The position numbers and the translations under genes were made by a program. The notes below the pieces were generated by a model. The model was given only the letters and a program-made list of their open reading frames with translations, was not told the DNA's origin and did no database searches. A stretch of 64,000 bases of DNA, from positions 232,143-296,142 of the forward strand of contig NZ_JARXXA010000006.1 in the NCBI RefSeq assembly GCF_029892785.1, read 5' to 3'. The stretch is from Parabacteroides sp. PH5-46. Its GTDB lineage: Bacteria; Bacteroidota; Bacteroidia; Bacteroidales; Tannerellaceae. Shown piece after piece: positions 34,410-43,496 of the stretch (the first letter of the stretch is position 1; the number at the start of each line of letters is the position of its first letter).

Positions 34410-35748
34410 TGTAGCTATTATTGGCGGCGGACCGGCAGGATATACTGCTGCTGAAAGAGTAGGAGCCGCCGGGCTTTCCGTTGTATTATTTGAGAAAAAC
34501 GCCCTGGGCGGAGTCTGCTTGAACGAGGGATGTATTCCTACAAAAACATTGCTTTATTCAGCTAAGGTGTATGATACGGTGAAAAGCGCCTCTAAATATG
34601 CAGTGGGAGCAGAGAATGCCTCTTACGACTTGCCGAAGATTATCGCCCGGAAGAACAAAGTAGTGAAGAAACTGGTGGCCGGTATTCGCATGAAAATGAA
34701 GGATCATCAGGTGGAAACAGTGGAAGGTTGCGCAGAAATAAAAGGCCGCGCTTCCGACGGAACCTTGTCTATTAGCTGCAACGAGGCGGTATACGAGGCA
34801 AAATACCTGATTATCTGTACCGGCTCGGAAACCGTCATCCCACCTATTCCCGGATTAGATCAAACGGAGTACTGGACTAGCCGGGAAGCGCTTCAAACAA
34901 AGGAATTGCCAACTTCGCTGATTATCATCGGAGGGGGTGTGATAGGAATGGAGTTTGCTTCTTTCTTCAACAGCCTGGGAAGTGATGTTTGTGTAGTAGA
35001 AATGCTGGACGAGATACTCACCGGAATGGACAAAGAGCTGGCAGCCCAACTACGTGCCGAATATGCCAAACGCGGCATCCGCTTCTATCTGGAGCACAAA
35101 GTAACAGGCGTACATGGTACAGAGGTGTCTGTAGAGAAGGATGGAGAGACAATTACCTTGCAGGGCGAGAAGGTGCTGCTCAGCGTAGGGCGCCGTCCGG
35201 TAAGCAAAGGCTTTGGTCTGGAAACCCTGGGTGTTGAAATGTTCCGCAGCGGTGTGAAAGTAAATGAATATATGCAGACTTCACTTCCGAATGTATATGC
35301 CTGTGGCGACATTACGGGCCACTCCCTGCTGGCTCATACGGCTGTAAGTGAAGCGGAAGTTGCAGTAAAACATATCCTGGGTAAAACCCAAGCCGCAATG
35401 AGCTACAAAGCCATTCCGGGCGTAGTGTATACCAACCCCGAGATTGTAGGGGTAGGAGCTACCGAAGAGCAGCTACAAGCCTCCGGAACAAACTATACCG
35501 TAAAAAAGATACCCATGGCATTCTCCGGCCGTTTTGTGGCAGAAAATGAGATGGGAAACGGTGTCTGCAAGATCATTCTGGCAGAAGATGAAACGATTCT
35601 TGGAGCACATCTGCTGGGGAACCCTTCCTCGGAGTTGGTTGTTATTGCAGGAATCGCTATAGAAAAAGGAATGAAAGCCGAAGAACTGGCCTCTTTTGTG
35701 TTCCCACACCCTACGGTAGGCGAAATACTAAAAGAGTCACTTGCTTGA
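34399..35748 (+). CDS. lpdA: Dihydrolipoyl dehydrogenase (E3)
   Basis: A flavin disulfide reductase of about 449 residues, reoxidising dihydrolipoamide in 2-oxoacid dehydrogenase or glycine-cleavage complexes. Features: FAD-binding G-G-G-P-A-G-Y at the N-terminus, the redox-active pair in G-G-V-C-L-N-E-G-C-I-P-T-K, the NAD-binding I-I-G-G-G-V-I-G-M-E, the second FAD motif Y-A-C-G-D-I, and the C-terminal His-Glu pair in F-P-H-P-T-V-G-E. ATG 34399 is preferred over the in-frame TTG 34381 because the FAD motif should begin within a few residues. No E1/E2 or lipoyl gene is adjacent. A terminator follows. Confidence 0.93.
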   Translation: MKYDVAIIGGGPAGYTAAERVGAAGLSVVLFEKNALGGVCLNEGCIPTKTLLYSAKVYDTVKSASKYAVGAENASYDLPKIIARKNKVVKKLVAGIRMKMKDHQVETVEGCAEIKGRASDGTLSISCNEAVYEAKYLIICTGSETVIPPIPGLDQTEYWTSREALQTKELPTSLIIIGGGVIGMEFASFFNSLGSDVCVVEMLDEILTGMDKELAAQLRAEYAKRGIRFYLEHKVTGVHGTEVSVEKDGETITLQGEKVLLSVGRRPVSKGFGLETLGVEMFRSGVKVNEYMQTSLPNVYACGDITGHSLLAHTAVSEAEVAVKHILGKTQAAMSYKAIPGVVYTNPEIVGVGATEEQLQASGTNYTVKKIPMAFSGRFVAENEMGNGVCKIILAEDETILGAHLLGNPSSELVVIAGIAIEKGMKAEELASFVFPHPTVGEILKESLA

Positions 35749-35776
35749 GTAAATGTTAATCTTCTTTAAATATGAG

Positions 35777-35805
35777 GGGGCGTCGGAACAAAACGCCCCT
35801 TTTTT
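35777..35805 (+). terminator. Intrinsic terminator after lpdA
   Basis: GGGGCG pairs with CGCCCC across an 11-nt loop, followed by six T (35800-35805). Confidence 0.8.
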
Positions 35806-35842
35806 GCGTCTTAACATTACGAATGGTATTAAACAAACAGTT

Positions 35843-36268
35843 ATGAAACAATTATTTTTTTATGCGTTAATGATTCCCTTTTTTACAGGGATGATCTCTT
35901 GTTCTACCTCGAAATCGGTAGATATCCAAAGTCTTAATGGAAAGTGGACGATTGTAGAGGTTGAAGGTAATAAAGTAAGTGGAGAAAAGATGCCTTTTAT
36001 TGTATTTAATATGGCAGATCTGAAAGTGAACGGAAATGGTGGATGTAACATGTTTCACACCAGCATTATCCCAAATGAAAAAGATAAATCCGCTTTTACA
36101 ATGAAGCCTGCGGCAGCTACTATGATGGCTTGTCCGAATATGAATATGGAAAGCTCTATTTTTAAAACATTTGAACTGATATCCGGAGTAAAAGCCGGAG
36201 CTGCGGAAAATGAAATACAGTTAGTAGATGCTAATGGTAAAGTATTGCTCACTCTCTTAAAGAATTAA
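35843..36268 (+). CDS. META-domain lipoprotein (HslJ-like)
   Basis: About 141 residues. An upstream in-frame ATG at 35753 would place coding sequence across the lpdA terminator, so ATG 35843 is chosen; it begins a lipoprotein signal ending at a Cys (M-I-S-C) followed by S-T-S-K. The rest is one META domain (about 35-140) with L-N-G-K-W-T-I-V, G-N-G-G-C-N-M-F and the M-A-C-P-N cysteine. HslJ-type proteins are implicated in stress/novobiocin resistance, but the mechanism is unknown. The next gene is a paralogue 7 nt downstream. Confidence 0.8.
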   Translation: MKQLFFYALMIPFFTGMISCSTSKSVDIQSLNGKWTIVEVEGNKVSGEKMPFIVFNMADLKVNGNGGCNMFHTSIIPNEKDKSAFTMKPAAATMMACPNMNMESSIFKTFELISGVKAGAAENEIQLVDANGKVLLTLLKN

Positions 36269-36275
36269 ATGAAAA

Positions 36276-36710
36276 ATGAAAAAGTTTATATATATCAGCA
36301 TGGTTTTTGCAGTAGCCGTTTTGTTTACAGGATGTAAGACAAAACAAGCCCTTTCGGCTTCTTTTGACGACTTGCAAGGTGAATGGGGAGTGGTTGAGTT
36401 GAATGGAAATGCGCTTAACCCTGAAGAGACACATCAGACGATGGAATTTGACATGACTCGTCAGCTTATATCAGGCAATGCCGGGTGTAACCGTATGTCG
36501 GGCAAAGTAGAATATAATGAGTCTCAGAAGAATATCATCAAATTTTCCAGAATGATAACTACCCGCAAGGCTTGTTTAGACATGAAAAAAGAAGATGAAT
36601 TGCTGAAAACGCTGGACAAAGTCGTGCGTTTTGAAGCAGCAGGTAACGAACAGATTGCTTTTTACGGAGCAGATAGCAGTAAGCTATTAGTTATTGAGAA
36701 AAAGAAATGA
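36276..36710 (+). CDS. META-domain lipoprotein (HslJ-like), second copy
   Basis: A 144-residue paralogue of the preceding gene. The signal peptide ends in F-T-G-C followed by K-T-K. A META domain (about 30-140) includes L-Q-G-E-W-G-V-V-E-L-N-G, G-N-A-G-C-N-R-M-S-G and a second cysteine in R-K-A-C-L-D-M. The two paralogues form a tandem pair ending at a strong terminator. They are clearly diverged, which suggests an old duplication. Confidence 0.82.
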   Translation: MKKFIYISMVFAVAVLFTGCKTKQALSASFDDLQGEWGVVELNGNALNPEETHQTMEFDMTRQLISGNAGCNRMSGKVEYNESQKNIIKFSRMITTRKACLDMKKEDELLKTLDKVVRFEAAGNEQIAFYGADSSKLLVIEKKK

Positions 36711-36745
36711 AATAGGTGATTTTGTGTGTTTGATGAAGAGGGAAA

Positions 36746-36777
36746 GGTGGCGCCTGTTTACAGGACCACCTTTTTTT
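36746..36777 (+). terminator. Intrinsic terminator after the META pair
   Basis: GGTGG pairs with CCACC, and the stem is extended inside by CCTGT/CAGG. It is followed by seven T. It separates the pair from the convergent namZ-like gene. Confidence 0.8.
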
Positions 36778-36779
36778 CG

Positions 36780-37976
36780 TTAGAAGCGATCATCCGGATA
36801 GAGCAGATATTTTTTCCGCATCTCCTTATACACACTTAGTTCGTCTTGCCAGGAATCCCGTATTTCATCTTCCGTTAGTCCTTTGATTATCTGAAAGCGA
36901 AGTTCTTTTGTACCGGCCAGCAGGTCGAACCATCTTGGGCGCGAAAAGAAAAAGGCCTGGTCTTTTCCGGCTTTTTCGTAAAAAGAAAGAAAGAAACGCA
37001 GACTCAAGCCACCTTCAAACGGGTATTCACGTAAATCCACCCCGAAACACTCCTTGTCTTTTTGCAAAGGATTTGCATCAAACCCAGGTAATGACTTGGG
37101 AGTAAAGGAGAAGTCGCCGTATTTTTTATCGGGATAACCGATCATCTGGAATGGATAGTAAGTACCTCTTCCGATGCTGATATCGGTAGCCTCAAAGAAG
37201 CACAGAGAGGAATATAGCCGGATCGCCTGGTCGTTGGGTAGGTTAGGAGAGGGTTTGACTGGAAGCCAATAGGGATCTCCGTGTTTCCAGTTCAGCATGG
37301 GGATGACTTGCAATTTGCAGCTTTGAGGATGGCTTTTGAGCCAGCCTTCACCATTGATCATCATAGCCAACTCGCCTACTGTCAGCCCGTGCAGAACGGG
37401 TATGGGGTCTACTCCTACGAATGACTCAAAACCCTCTTTGCGTATTGGTCCGTCTATGAAGTCGTTGGGGTTCGGACGGTCTAGAACCACTAATTCCACA
37501 TGGTTTTCTGCGCAAGCTTCCATTACATAATGCATGGTGCTGATGTAGGTGTAGAAACGTGCTCCTACATCTTGTATGTCGAATACAAGTATATCCAGGT
37601 CTTTTAATTGTTCGGCTGTAGGCTTGTTGTTCTTTCCGTAGATGGAAACGATAGGAAGGCCGGTTTTTGTGTCTTTACTGTCTTTTACTTCTGCTCCGGC
37701 ATCGGCTGTTCCGCGAAAACCATGCTCCGGAGCGAATATTGTTTTTACCTGAATCCCATTACTCAGCAAGGCATCCAGTAAATGTTCCTGTGTGCTTTCA
37801 AGGATAGACGTCTGGTTAACAACCAAGCCCACTTGTTTGCCTTTCAGTAGAGATGTTATTTCCTCCATTCGTTCGGCCGCCAATACCAGCGATTTCTGCG
37901 TGCGAGTTTGGGTAAAACCTGTCGTAACAATCAGTAAACAAAAACATAACAGTAAACAAAAACGTTTATTTTTCAT
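36780..37976 (-). CDS. namZ: DUF1343 protein, probable exo-beta-N-acetylmuramidase (NamZ-like)
   Basis: A 398-residue secreted protein with a signal peptide cleaved after T-G-F-T-Q. It shows the DUF1343 family marks: V-G-L-V-V-N-Q-T-S, F-A-P-E-H-G-F-R-G-T-A-D-A-G, V-F-D-I-Q-D-V-G-A-R-F-Y-T-Y, and L-D-R-P-N-P. The characterised member NamZ removes terminal N-acetylmuramic acid from peptidoglycan fragments (family GH171), so a role in cell-wall recycling in the periplasm is likely. That activity is inferred from the family. Single gene, divergent from the HD-domain gene with facing promoter boxes. Confidence 0.85.
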   Translation of the reverse strand: MKNKRFCLLLCFCLLIVTTGFTQTRTQKSLVLAAERMEEITSLLKGKQVGLVVNQTSILESTQEHLLDALLSNGIQVKTIFAPEHGFRGTADAGAEVKDSKDTKTGLPIVSIYGKNNKPTAEQLKDLDILVFDIQDVGARFYTYISTMHYVMEACAENHVELVVLDRPNPNDFIDGPIRKEGFESFVGVDPIPVLHGLTVGELAMMINGEGWLKSHPQSCKLQVIPMLNWKHGDPYWLPVKPSPNLPNDQAIRLYSSLCFFEATDISIGRGTYYPFQMIGYPDKKYGDFSFTPKSLPGFDANPLQKDKECFGVDLREYPFEGGLSLRFFLSFYEKAGKDQAFFFSRPRWFDLLAGTKELRFQIIKGLTEDEIRDSWQDELSVYKEMRKKYLLYPDDRF

Positions 37977-38002
37977 CTTATCAATAAATTAGCTTATGCA
38001 AG

Positions 38003-38010
38003 CAAAAGTA
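38003..38010 (-). promoter_or_regulatory. Predicted -7 box of namZ-like gene
   Basis: Minus-strand TACTTTTG, exact TAnnTTTG, 26 nt from the start codon. It is paired with a divergent box 21 bp away. Confidence 0.45.
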
Positions 38011-38031
38011 GTAAATGTCCTAATCATTCCT

Positions 38032-38039
38032 TACATTTG
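38032..38039 (+). promoter_or_regulatory. Predicted -7 box of HD-domain gene
   Basis: TACATTTG, exact TAnnTTTG, 30 nt upstream of the ATG at 38070. Confidence 0.45.
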
Positions 38040-38069
38040 TGTCGCAAATTTTTATTGTCATAAAAACGA

Positions 38070-38612
38070 ATGAATCCTATAGATATTATATCCGGCTATT
38101 ACAGCGAGAAGTCAGACGCATACCGGATACTGGTAGAGCATAGCCGGGATGTAACAAATAAAGCATTAGCGATAGCCAGACAACATCCGGAGATGAACTT
38201 GGACCTGGAATTTATCAGCGAAGCAGCTATGTTACACGATATTGGTGTTTTCTTATGCAATGCTCCGGCTATAGACTGTCATGGTGAGGCCGATTATATT
38301 TGTCATGGCTATCTGGGTGCCGACCTGATGCGGAAAGAAGGTTATCCGAAACATGCGCTGGTATGTGAACGCCATACCGGAGCCGGAATTACCAAAGAAG
38401 AGATTATCAGCCGCAACCTTCCGCTTCCCCATCGCGATTTGTATCCGGTATCTATGGAAGAGCAATTGATCTGTTTTGCCGATAAGTTTTTCAGTAAAAC
38501 AAAGTTGGGACAAGAAAAATCAATAGACAAGATACAGAAGAGTCTTTCCAAGTATGGGGATACGACTATTTTGCGTTTTGATCGTTGGTGTAAACTCTTT
38601 TTAGGGGAATAA
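38070..38612 (+). CDS. HD-domain phosphohydrolase-like protein
   Basis: A 180-residue cytoplasmic protein with one HD domain. The first histidine is in L-V-E-H-S-R-D-V, the H-D-I-G motif is in A-M-L-H-D-I-G-V-F, and later metal ligands are probably H in C-E-R-H-T-G-A-G and D in C-F-A-D-K-F-F-S. All ligands appear present, so it is probably an active metal-dependent phosphohydrolase. The substrate (nucleotide or other phosphate ester) is not recognisable. It precedes lptD by 60 nt, but lptD has its own promoter-like box. Confidence 0.8.
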   Translation: MNPIDIISGYYSEKSDAYRILVEHSRDVTNKALAIARQHPEMNLDLEFISEAAMLHDIGVFLCNAPAIDCHGEADYICHGYLGADLMRKEGYPKHALVCERHTGAGITKEEIISRNLPLPHRDLYPVSMEEQLICFADKFFSKTKLGQEKSIDKIQKSLSKYGDTTILRFDRWCKLFLGE

Positions 38613-38638
38613 AGACAGCAACGCTCAGTAATTTATTA

Positions 38639-38646
38639 TACATTTG
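38639..38646 (+). promoter_or_regulatory. Predicted -7 box of lptD-like gene
   Basis: TACATTTG, exact TAnnTTTG, 26 nt upstream of the ATG at 38673. Confidence 0.45.
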
Positions 38647-38672
38647 CACGCTGAGACACAACATTAGACAGC

Positions 38673-41459
38673 ATGTCCTCAATATACAGAGTCCTATATA
38701 TAACATTAATTTTCCTTATTGGAAGCCTGGCTTTGCAAGCGCAGGAAATTACAACATTGCCGGATGAGACGCAATTTGTACTTCCTGATACAGCTGTTTC
38801 TATAGCACCGGACTCCATCCCAACTGATACGATACCTCCTAGGCCAGGAGCCCTGGATGCGCCTGTTACCTATACGGCAACAGACTCTATCATCATGACC
38901 CGTGGCAACTGGGCGTATATTTATGGAAAAGGAGATGTGAAATACCAGCAAATAGAACTAGAAGCCGAAGTTATAGAGATGAATATGGATAGCAGCCTTG
39001 TGTACGCCAAGTATGGTCTTGATTCGATTGGCTCTGAATTTGGCTATCCCCTCTTTAAAGACAGTGGGCAGGAGTATGAGTCCAAGACCATGCGGTATAA
39101 TTTCAAAACGAAAAAAGGCTACATCACTGATGTGCTTACCCAACAGGGCGAAGGTTTCGTAACAGCCTCACGAACCAAGAAGATGGAAGACGATATACTG
39201 AACATGGTAGACGGAAGATACACCACTTGTGACGAACATGATCATCCGCACTTCTATATTCAGATGACCAAAGCGAAAGTACGTCCGAAAAAGAATATCG
39301 TAACAGGCCCGGTGTATCTGGTTATCGCCGATGTACCCTTATATATGCTGGGGCTTCCTTTTGCTTTCTTTCCTTTCTCCGACACCTATTCTTCGGGGAT
39401 ATTATTCCCAACATTCGGAGACGAATCTACCAGAGGTTTCTATCTGCGCGACGGGGGATATTACTTTGCGTTAAGCGATTATATGGATTTAGCCTTAACA
39501 GGTGAAATATATACTAAAGGTTCATGGGGGCTCTCTGCCCGTTCTTCTTACAAGAAAAGATACAAATATTCCGGAAGCTTTAATGCGAATTACCTGGTAA
39601 CCAAACTAGGAGATAAAGGTTTGCCCGATTACAGTTTGTCGAAAGACTTTAAACTAAACTGGACACATTCGCAAGATGCGAAATCCAATCCGTACCGTAC
39701 TATATCTGCCAGTGTTAATTTTGCTACCAGCAGCTACGATAGGAATAATATACAGGGAATGTATGGTGCTTCGTCTACTCAAAACACAAAGGGCTCAAGT
39801 GTGAGTATCACACAGCGATTCCCGAACAATCCGCTCAGTATCTCTGCTACAATGAACTTGAATCAGGTACAACGTGATACGACACTTTCTGTTACGATGC
39901 CGGATATCACGCTTACAATGAGCCGTATATTTCCCTTCAAAAGGAAGAGTGCCGTGGGGGCTGAACGCTGGTACGAAAAGGTGTCGATGAGCTATACCGG
40001 TTACCTGCGGAATAGTATCACAGCCAAAGAATATGACTTTTTTCAGGCGAATATAATCAAAGACTGGAAAAATGCCATGCAGCACCAGATACCGGTAAGT
40101 GCAACCTTCAGTTTGTTTAATTATATCAATATATCTCCCAGTGTGAATTATACGGAGCGCTGGTATACCAATAAAGTAGAAAAAGAATATAACCTGCAAA
40201 CTAATCAGATGCAGGTTGCGGATACAACGTATGGTTTTTACCGGGTCTATAACTATAATGCGGCTGTTTCGGCATCTACTACACTATACGGGATGTTTAC
40301 CCCTATGCCTTTCCTTTCCAAATGGATAAAGCAGGTACGTCACCGTATGGATCCGTCGATCAGCTTCTCTATGGCTCCCGATTTCGGTCATCAGCGGTAT
40401 GGCTATTACCAGGAATACCAATACTTGGATGCGAATAATAACATGCAGACTGTTACATATTCTCCTTTCGAGAATGGAATGTTTGGTGTGCCGGGCAGAG
40501 GAAAGCAGGGAAGCCTTAATTTCAGTTTGGATAATAATATTGAAGCAAAAGTAGTATCAAACAGTGATTCTACAGGAATGAAGAAGATCAGTATTATTGA
40601 TAAGTTGGCTTTTTCCACCAGTTATAACATGGTAGCCGATTCATTTAACTGGAGTGACCTGAGTGTAGGGCTTCGTTTGAAACTAACCAAGAGCTACTCT
40701 ATCAACCTGAATGCCGTTTTTGATGTGTATACTTACGACTATAGCACGAATGAAGACGGAGATCGGTATAGCCCCAGGCGAGTAAACAAACTACGCCTTC
40801 AAGCCGGAAAAGGAATCGGACGCTTGCGCTCAACGGGTACCAGTTTCTCTTATACATTTAATAATGATACATTCAAGAAAGGATTCATCGGTAAGTTGCT
40901 AGGATATAGCGAAAGCGATACCCCTGCAGGAGCGGGTGATGAAGATCCTTTGGGAATGGAAAGCCTGGATCAGATAGATCAATATGGGGAGAACCAAAGC
41001 TTGGTGCCGGAAGAGAGTACCGGAGGTGGTGGAGGCCGTCTGCGAGGAGCTAAAAAAGAATCCGGAGGTGAAACGGATTCCGACGGCTACTGGCTAAACT
41101 CTTTCCCCTGGAGCCTCTCTTTTAACTATAGTATAAATGTAGGCTATGGCGACTTTAATTACGATAAAAGGGAATATAACTACAAGTTAACACATGCCTT
41201 GAGTTTTAGTGGGAATATCCAACCCACAAAGAACTGGCGTCTCAACTTCAATGCTACATACGATTTCGACAATAAGAAAATCTCCTATCTTACCTGTAAT
41301 ATTACACGAAGCCTGCACTGCTTCAATATGACAGCTAGCGTTATCCCCGTAGGTCCTTATAAGTCATACTCATTCTCTGTAGCTGTCAGCTCGTCGTTGC
41401 TGAAAGACCTCAAATATGACAGAAGAAGCAATTATAGGGAAGGGCAAACCTGGTATTAA
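38673..41459 (+). CDS. lptD: LPS-assembly outer-membrane protein LptD (putative)
   Basis: A 928-residue outer-membrane protein. After the signal peptide (cleavage after A-L-Q-A-Q) comes a Pro/Asp-rich linker (about 30-65). An OstA-like periplasmic domain follows (about 70-240; I-Y-G-K-G-D-V-K-Y, then A-E-V-I-E-M-N and T-C-D-E-H-D-H-P-H-F), then a large barrel (about 250-928) containing L-P-F-A-F-F-P-F and a Gly-rich acidic loop around 750-800. LptD inserts lipopolysaccharide into the outer leaflet with LptE. Together with the OstA-like gene at 4.6 kb and lpxH at 22.6 kb it accounts for part of the LPS pathway here. The canonical four-cysteine arrangement of proteobacterial LptD is not apparent, as is usual in this phylum. 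Confidence 0.85.
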   Translation: MSSIYRVLYITLIFLIGSLALQAQEITTLPDETQFVLPDTAVSIAPDSIPTDTIPPRPGALDAPVTYTATDSIIMTRGNWAYIYGKGDVKYQQIELEAEVIEMNMDSSLVYAKYGLDSIGSEFGYPLFKDSGQEYESKTMRYNFKTKKGYITDVLTQQGEGFVTASRTKKMEDDILNMVDGRYTTCDEHDHPHFYIQMTKAKVRPKKNIVTGPVYLVIADVPLYMLGLPFAFFPFSDTYSSGILFPTFGDESTRGFYLRDGGYYFALSDYMDLALTGEIYTKGSWGLSARSSYKKRYKYSGSFNANYLVTKLGDKGLPDYSLSKDFKLNWTHSQDAKSNPYRTISASVNFATSSYDRNNIQGMYGASSTQNTKGSSVSITQRFPNNPLSISATMNLNQVQRDTTLSVTMPDITLTMSRIFPFKRKSAVGAERWYEKVSMSYTGYLRNSITAKEYDFFQANIIKDWKNAMQHQIPVSATFSLFNYINISPSVNYTERWYTNKVEKEYNLQTNQMQVADTTYGFYRVYNYNAAVSASTTLYGMFTPMPFLSKWIKQVRHRMDPSISFSMAPDFGHQRYGYYQEYQYLDANNNMQTVTYSPFENGMFGVPGRGKQGSLNFSLDNNIEAKVVSNSDSTGMKKISIIDKLAFSTSYNMVADSFNWSDLSVGLRLKLTKSYSINLNAVFDVYTYDYSTNEDGDRYSPRRVNKLRLQAGKGIGRLRSTGTSFSYTFNNDTFKKGFIGKLLGYSESDTPAGAGDEDPLGMESLDQIDQYGENQSLVPEESTGGGGGRLRGAKKESGGETDSDGYWLNSFPWSLSFNYSINVGYGDFNYDKREYNYKLTHALSFSGNIQPTKNWRLNFNATYDFDNKKISYLTCNITRSLHCFNMTASVIPVGPYKSYSFSVAVSSSLLKDLKYDRRSNYREGQTWY

Positions 41460-41479
41460 AGAAGTAGTTTAAACTGAGG

Positions 41480-42145
41480 TTACCATTCAATAGGCTTTTG
41501 CCCACTTGCTATCAGATAATCATTTGCTTTGCTGAAGTGTTTATTTCCAAAAAATCCGCGATGTGCCGATAGAGGAGAAGGATGAGCGGACGTCAGTACC
41601 AGATTACGCTTGGCATCAATAAACGCACCTTTCTTCTGTGCATAAGAACCCCAAAGGATATACACAAGGTGATCACGCGTTTCTGCCAGACGATGAATAA
41701 CAGCATCGGTAAATGTTTCCCACCCTTTGTTTTGATGCGAGCCTGCCTGATGTGCACGAACCGTCAGAGTGGCATTAAGCAACAACACCCCCTGGTCGGC
41801 CCATCTTGTCAAATTTCCGCTTCCGGGAACCGCCTTCTGAAAGTCAGCTTCAATTTCTTTGAAAATATTAATCAGCGAAGGAGGGAATCTGACCCCGTCT
41901 TTTACAGAGAAGCAAAGCCCATGCGCTTGTCCCGGTTCGTGATAAGGATCTTGTCCTAATATAACAACTTTTACTTTGTCGAAGGGGCAATGATCGAAAG
42001 CACTGAATATTTGCGGACCGGGAGGATAAACTGTTCCCTGTTTGTACTCCTGTCTTACAAACTCTGTCAACTGTCTGAAATAATCCTTTTCAAATTCAGC
42101 AGCCAGTTGTTCTTTCCAGCTTTGTTCTATTTTTACATCCATCAT
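41480..42145 (-). CDS. ung: Uracil-DNA glycosylase
   Basis: A 221-residue family 1 uracil-DNA glycosylase excising uracil from DNA. The water-activating motif G-Q-D-P-Y-H and the Leu-loop motif H-P-S-P-L-S-A-H are intact, as are L-L-L-N-A-T-L-T-V and W-G-S-Y-A-Q-K-K. ATG codons at 42145 and 42142 are adjacent. It begins 3 nt after the asnA stop on the same strand, so the two are probably co-transcribed. Confidence 0.96.
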   Translation of the reverse strand: MMDVKIEQSWKEQLAAEFEKDYFRQLTEFVRQEYKQGTVYPPGPQIFSAFDHCPFDKVKVVILGQDPYHEPGQAHGLCFSVKDGVRFPPSLINIFKEIEADFQKAVPGSGNLTRWADQGVLLLNATLTVRAHQAGSHQNKGWETFTDAVIHRLAETRDHLVYILWGSYAQKKGAFIDAKRNLVLTSAHPSPLSAHRGFFGNKHFSKANDYLIASGQKPIEW

Positions 42146-42148
42146 CTT

Positions 42149-43186
42149 TTATATTAGATACATACCGGCGGCTTTAGCTTCTGCTCGCATGTCTTCCGGC
42201 CAGATACTGGCTTGTATTTCTCCGATATGGGCTTTTCTCAGATAAAACATACATAAACGGCTTTGTCCGATACCTCCTCCTATGCTTTGGGGTAGCTCGC
42301 CATTCAGCAGGCGTTTGTGAAAGTACAATTCTTTTTTGTCTTCCATATTGCTGATCTTCAGCTGACGGAGTAAAGCCTCCTTGTTAACCCGGATACCCAT
42401 TGAGGAGAGCTCCAGCGAACGGTTTAATATATCATCCCATACCAACAAGTCGCCGTTTAAACCTACTTTTCCATCATCCGTTGGTGTAGACCAGTCATCA
42501 TAGTCGGGAGCGCGGCCGTCATGCTTTTCTCCGTTACTTAGTTTGCAACCGATACCGATAATAAAGACTGCTCCATATTCTTTGGCGATTGCATCTTCCC
42601 GCTCTTTAGGAGTATAAGTAGGGTATTTCTGTAAGAGGTCTTCGGCATGTATAAAATGAATCTCCTGAGGGAGGGTAGGGCGTATTTCCGGGAACATTTC
42701 ATATACCATATATTCTGTCCGTACCATGGCAGCATAGATGCGGCGAACGATCTCTCTCAAAAAGACGATAGTACGTTCCTCTTCTCCCATTGTACGTTCC
42801 CAATCCCATTGGTCTACGTAAAGAGAATGAAGATTGCCCAGTTCTTCGTCCGAACGGATGGCGTTCATATCGGTGTATATCCCATATCCCCGTTCTATCT
42901 GGTATTCGGCCAAGGTAAGGCGTTTCCATTTAGCCAAAGAATGTACAATTTCTGCTTGAGAATCATTCAGGTCTTTTATTGGAAAACTGACAGCTCTTTC
43001 TACGCCATTCAAGTCGTCATTAATCCCCATGCCTTTTAATACGAACAGGGGAGCCGTTACGCGTCGCAAACGTAGTTCGGAAGATAGATTTTGTTGAAAA
43101 AAATCTTTTATATTTTTTATACCCAATTCTGTTTGCGAAAGATTTAACAAGGCTTTATATCCGGATGGCTTGATGAGGTAGCTCAT
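42149..43186 (-). CDS. asnA: Aspartate--ammonia ligase (AsnA)
   Basis: A 345-residue ammonia-dependent asparagine synthetase, structurally a class II aminoacyl-tRNA-synthetase relative. Recognised from L-R-R-V-T-A-P-L-F-V near residue 40, E-R-A-V-S-F, H-S-L-A-K-W-K-R, V-D-Q-W-D-W-E, D-G-R-A-P-D-Y-D-D-W and the C-terminal G-G-G-I-G-Q-S-R-L-C-M. It makes asparagine from aspartate, ATP and ammonia. First gene of the asnA-ung unit. Confidence 0.97.
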   Translation of the reverse strand: MSYLIKPSGYKALLNLSQTELGIKNIKDFFQQNLSSELRLRRVTAPLFVLKGMGINDDLNGVERAVSFPIKDLNDSQAEIVHSLAKWKRLTLAEYQIERGYGIYTDMNAIRSDEELGNLHSLYVDQWDWERTMGEEERTIVFLREIVRRIYAAMVRTEYMVYEMFPEIRPTLPQEIHFIHAEDLLQKYPTYTPKEREDAIAKEYGAVFIIGIGCKLSNGEKHDGRAPDYDDWSTPTDDGKVGLNGDLLVWDDILNRSLELSSMGIRVNKEALLRQLKISNMEDKKELYFHKRLLNGELPQSIGGGIGQSRLCMFYLRKAHIGEIQASIWPEDMRAEAKAAGMYLI

Positions 43187-43224
43187 GATTTTTGTCGTGT
43201 TCTGTGTTTGTTAATTATGACTGA

Positions 43225-43255
43225 CAAAATTAGTTATTAATGTAAAAATAGCAAG
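43225..43255 (-). promoter_or_regulatory. Predicted promoter of asnA-ung
   Basis: Minus-strand TAATTTTG (43225-43232) with a 3-of-4 -33 element CTTG (43252-43255) at 19-bp spacing. Confidence 0.5.
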
Positions 43256-43371
43256 TCTTTTTGCTTTTTTTATTTCAAAATGATACGAAATAAAGGAAAA
43301 AGAATCTCAAAATATCAAAAGTTTGTTCGTCTTGCAAACATATATTTCACAAGAAGTCTTTCAATAAACCA

Positions 43372-43403
43372 TTTGTTTTACTGAGAGATTATAATTACTT
43401 TTG
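43372..43403 (+). promoter_or_regulatory. Promoter of tRNA-Arg
   Basis: TTTG (43372-43375), a 20-bp spacer and TACTTTTG (43396-43403), the full Bacteroidales consensus. The mature tRNA begins 11 nt after the box. Confidence 0.75.
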
Positions 43404-43413
43404 CGCCATTCTT

Positions 43414-43486
43414 GGCCTGGTAGCTTAGTGAATAGAGCGTCAGATTCCGGTTCTGAAGGTCGTGGGTTTGAGTCCCACCCGGGTCA
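43414..43486 (+). tRNA. tRNA-Arg (anticodon CCG)
   Basis: A 73-nt cloverleaf. The acceptor stem is GGCCTGG with CCGGGTC plus discriminator A, and the D arm is GCTT/GAGC. The anticodon stem TCAGA/TCTGA carries loop TTCCGGT (anticodon CCG, reading CGG), and the T arm is GTGGG/CCCAC. The 3' CCA is not encoded. The strong promoter lies just upstream. Confidence 0.95.
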
Positions 43487-43496
43487 CTACTTTTCT

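Noticed and set aside
35753..35842. N-terminal extension of the first META lipoprotein
   Set aside because: It would be encoded across the lpdA terminator hairpin and would bury the lipoprotein signal 30 residues inside the protein.
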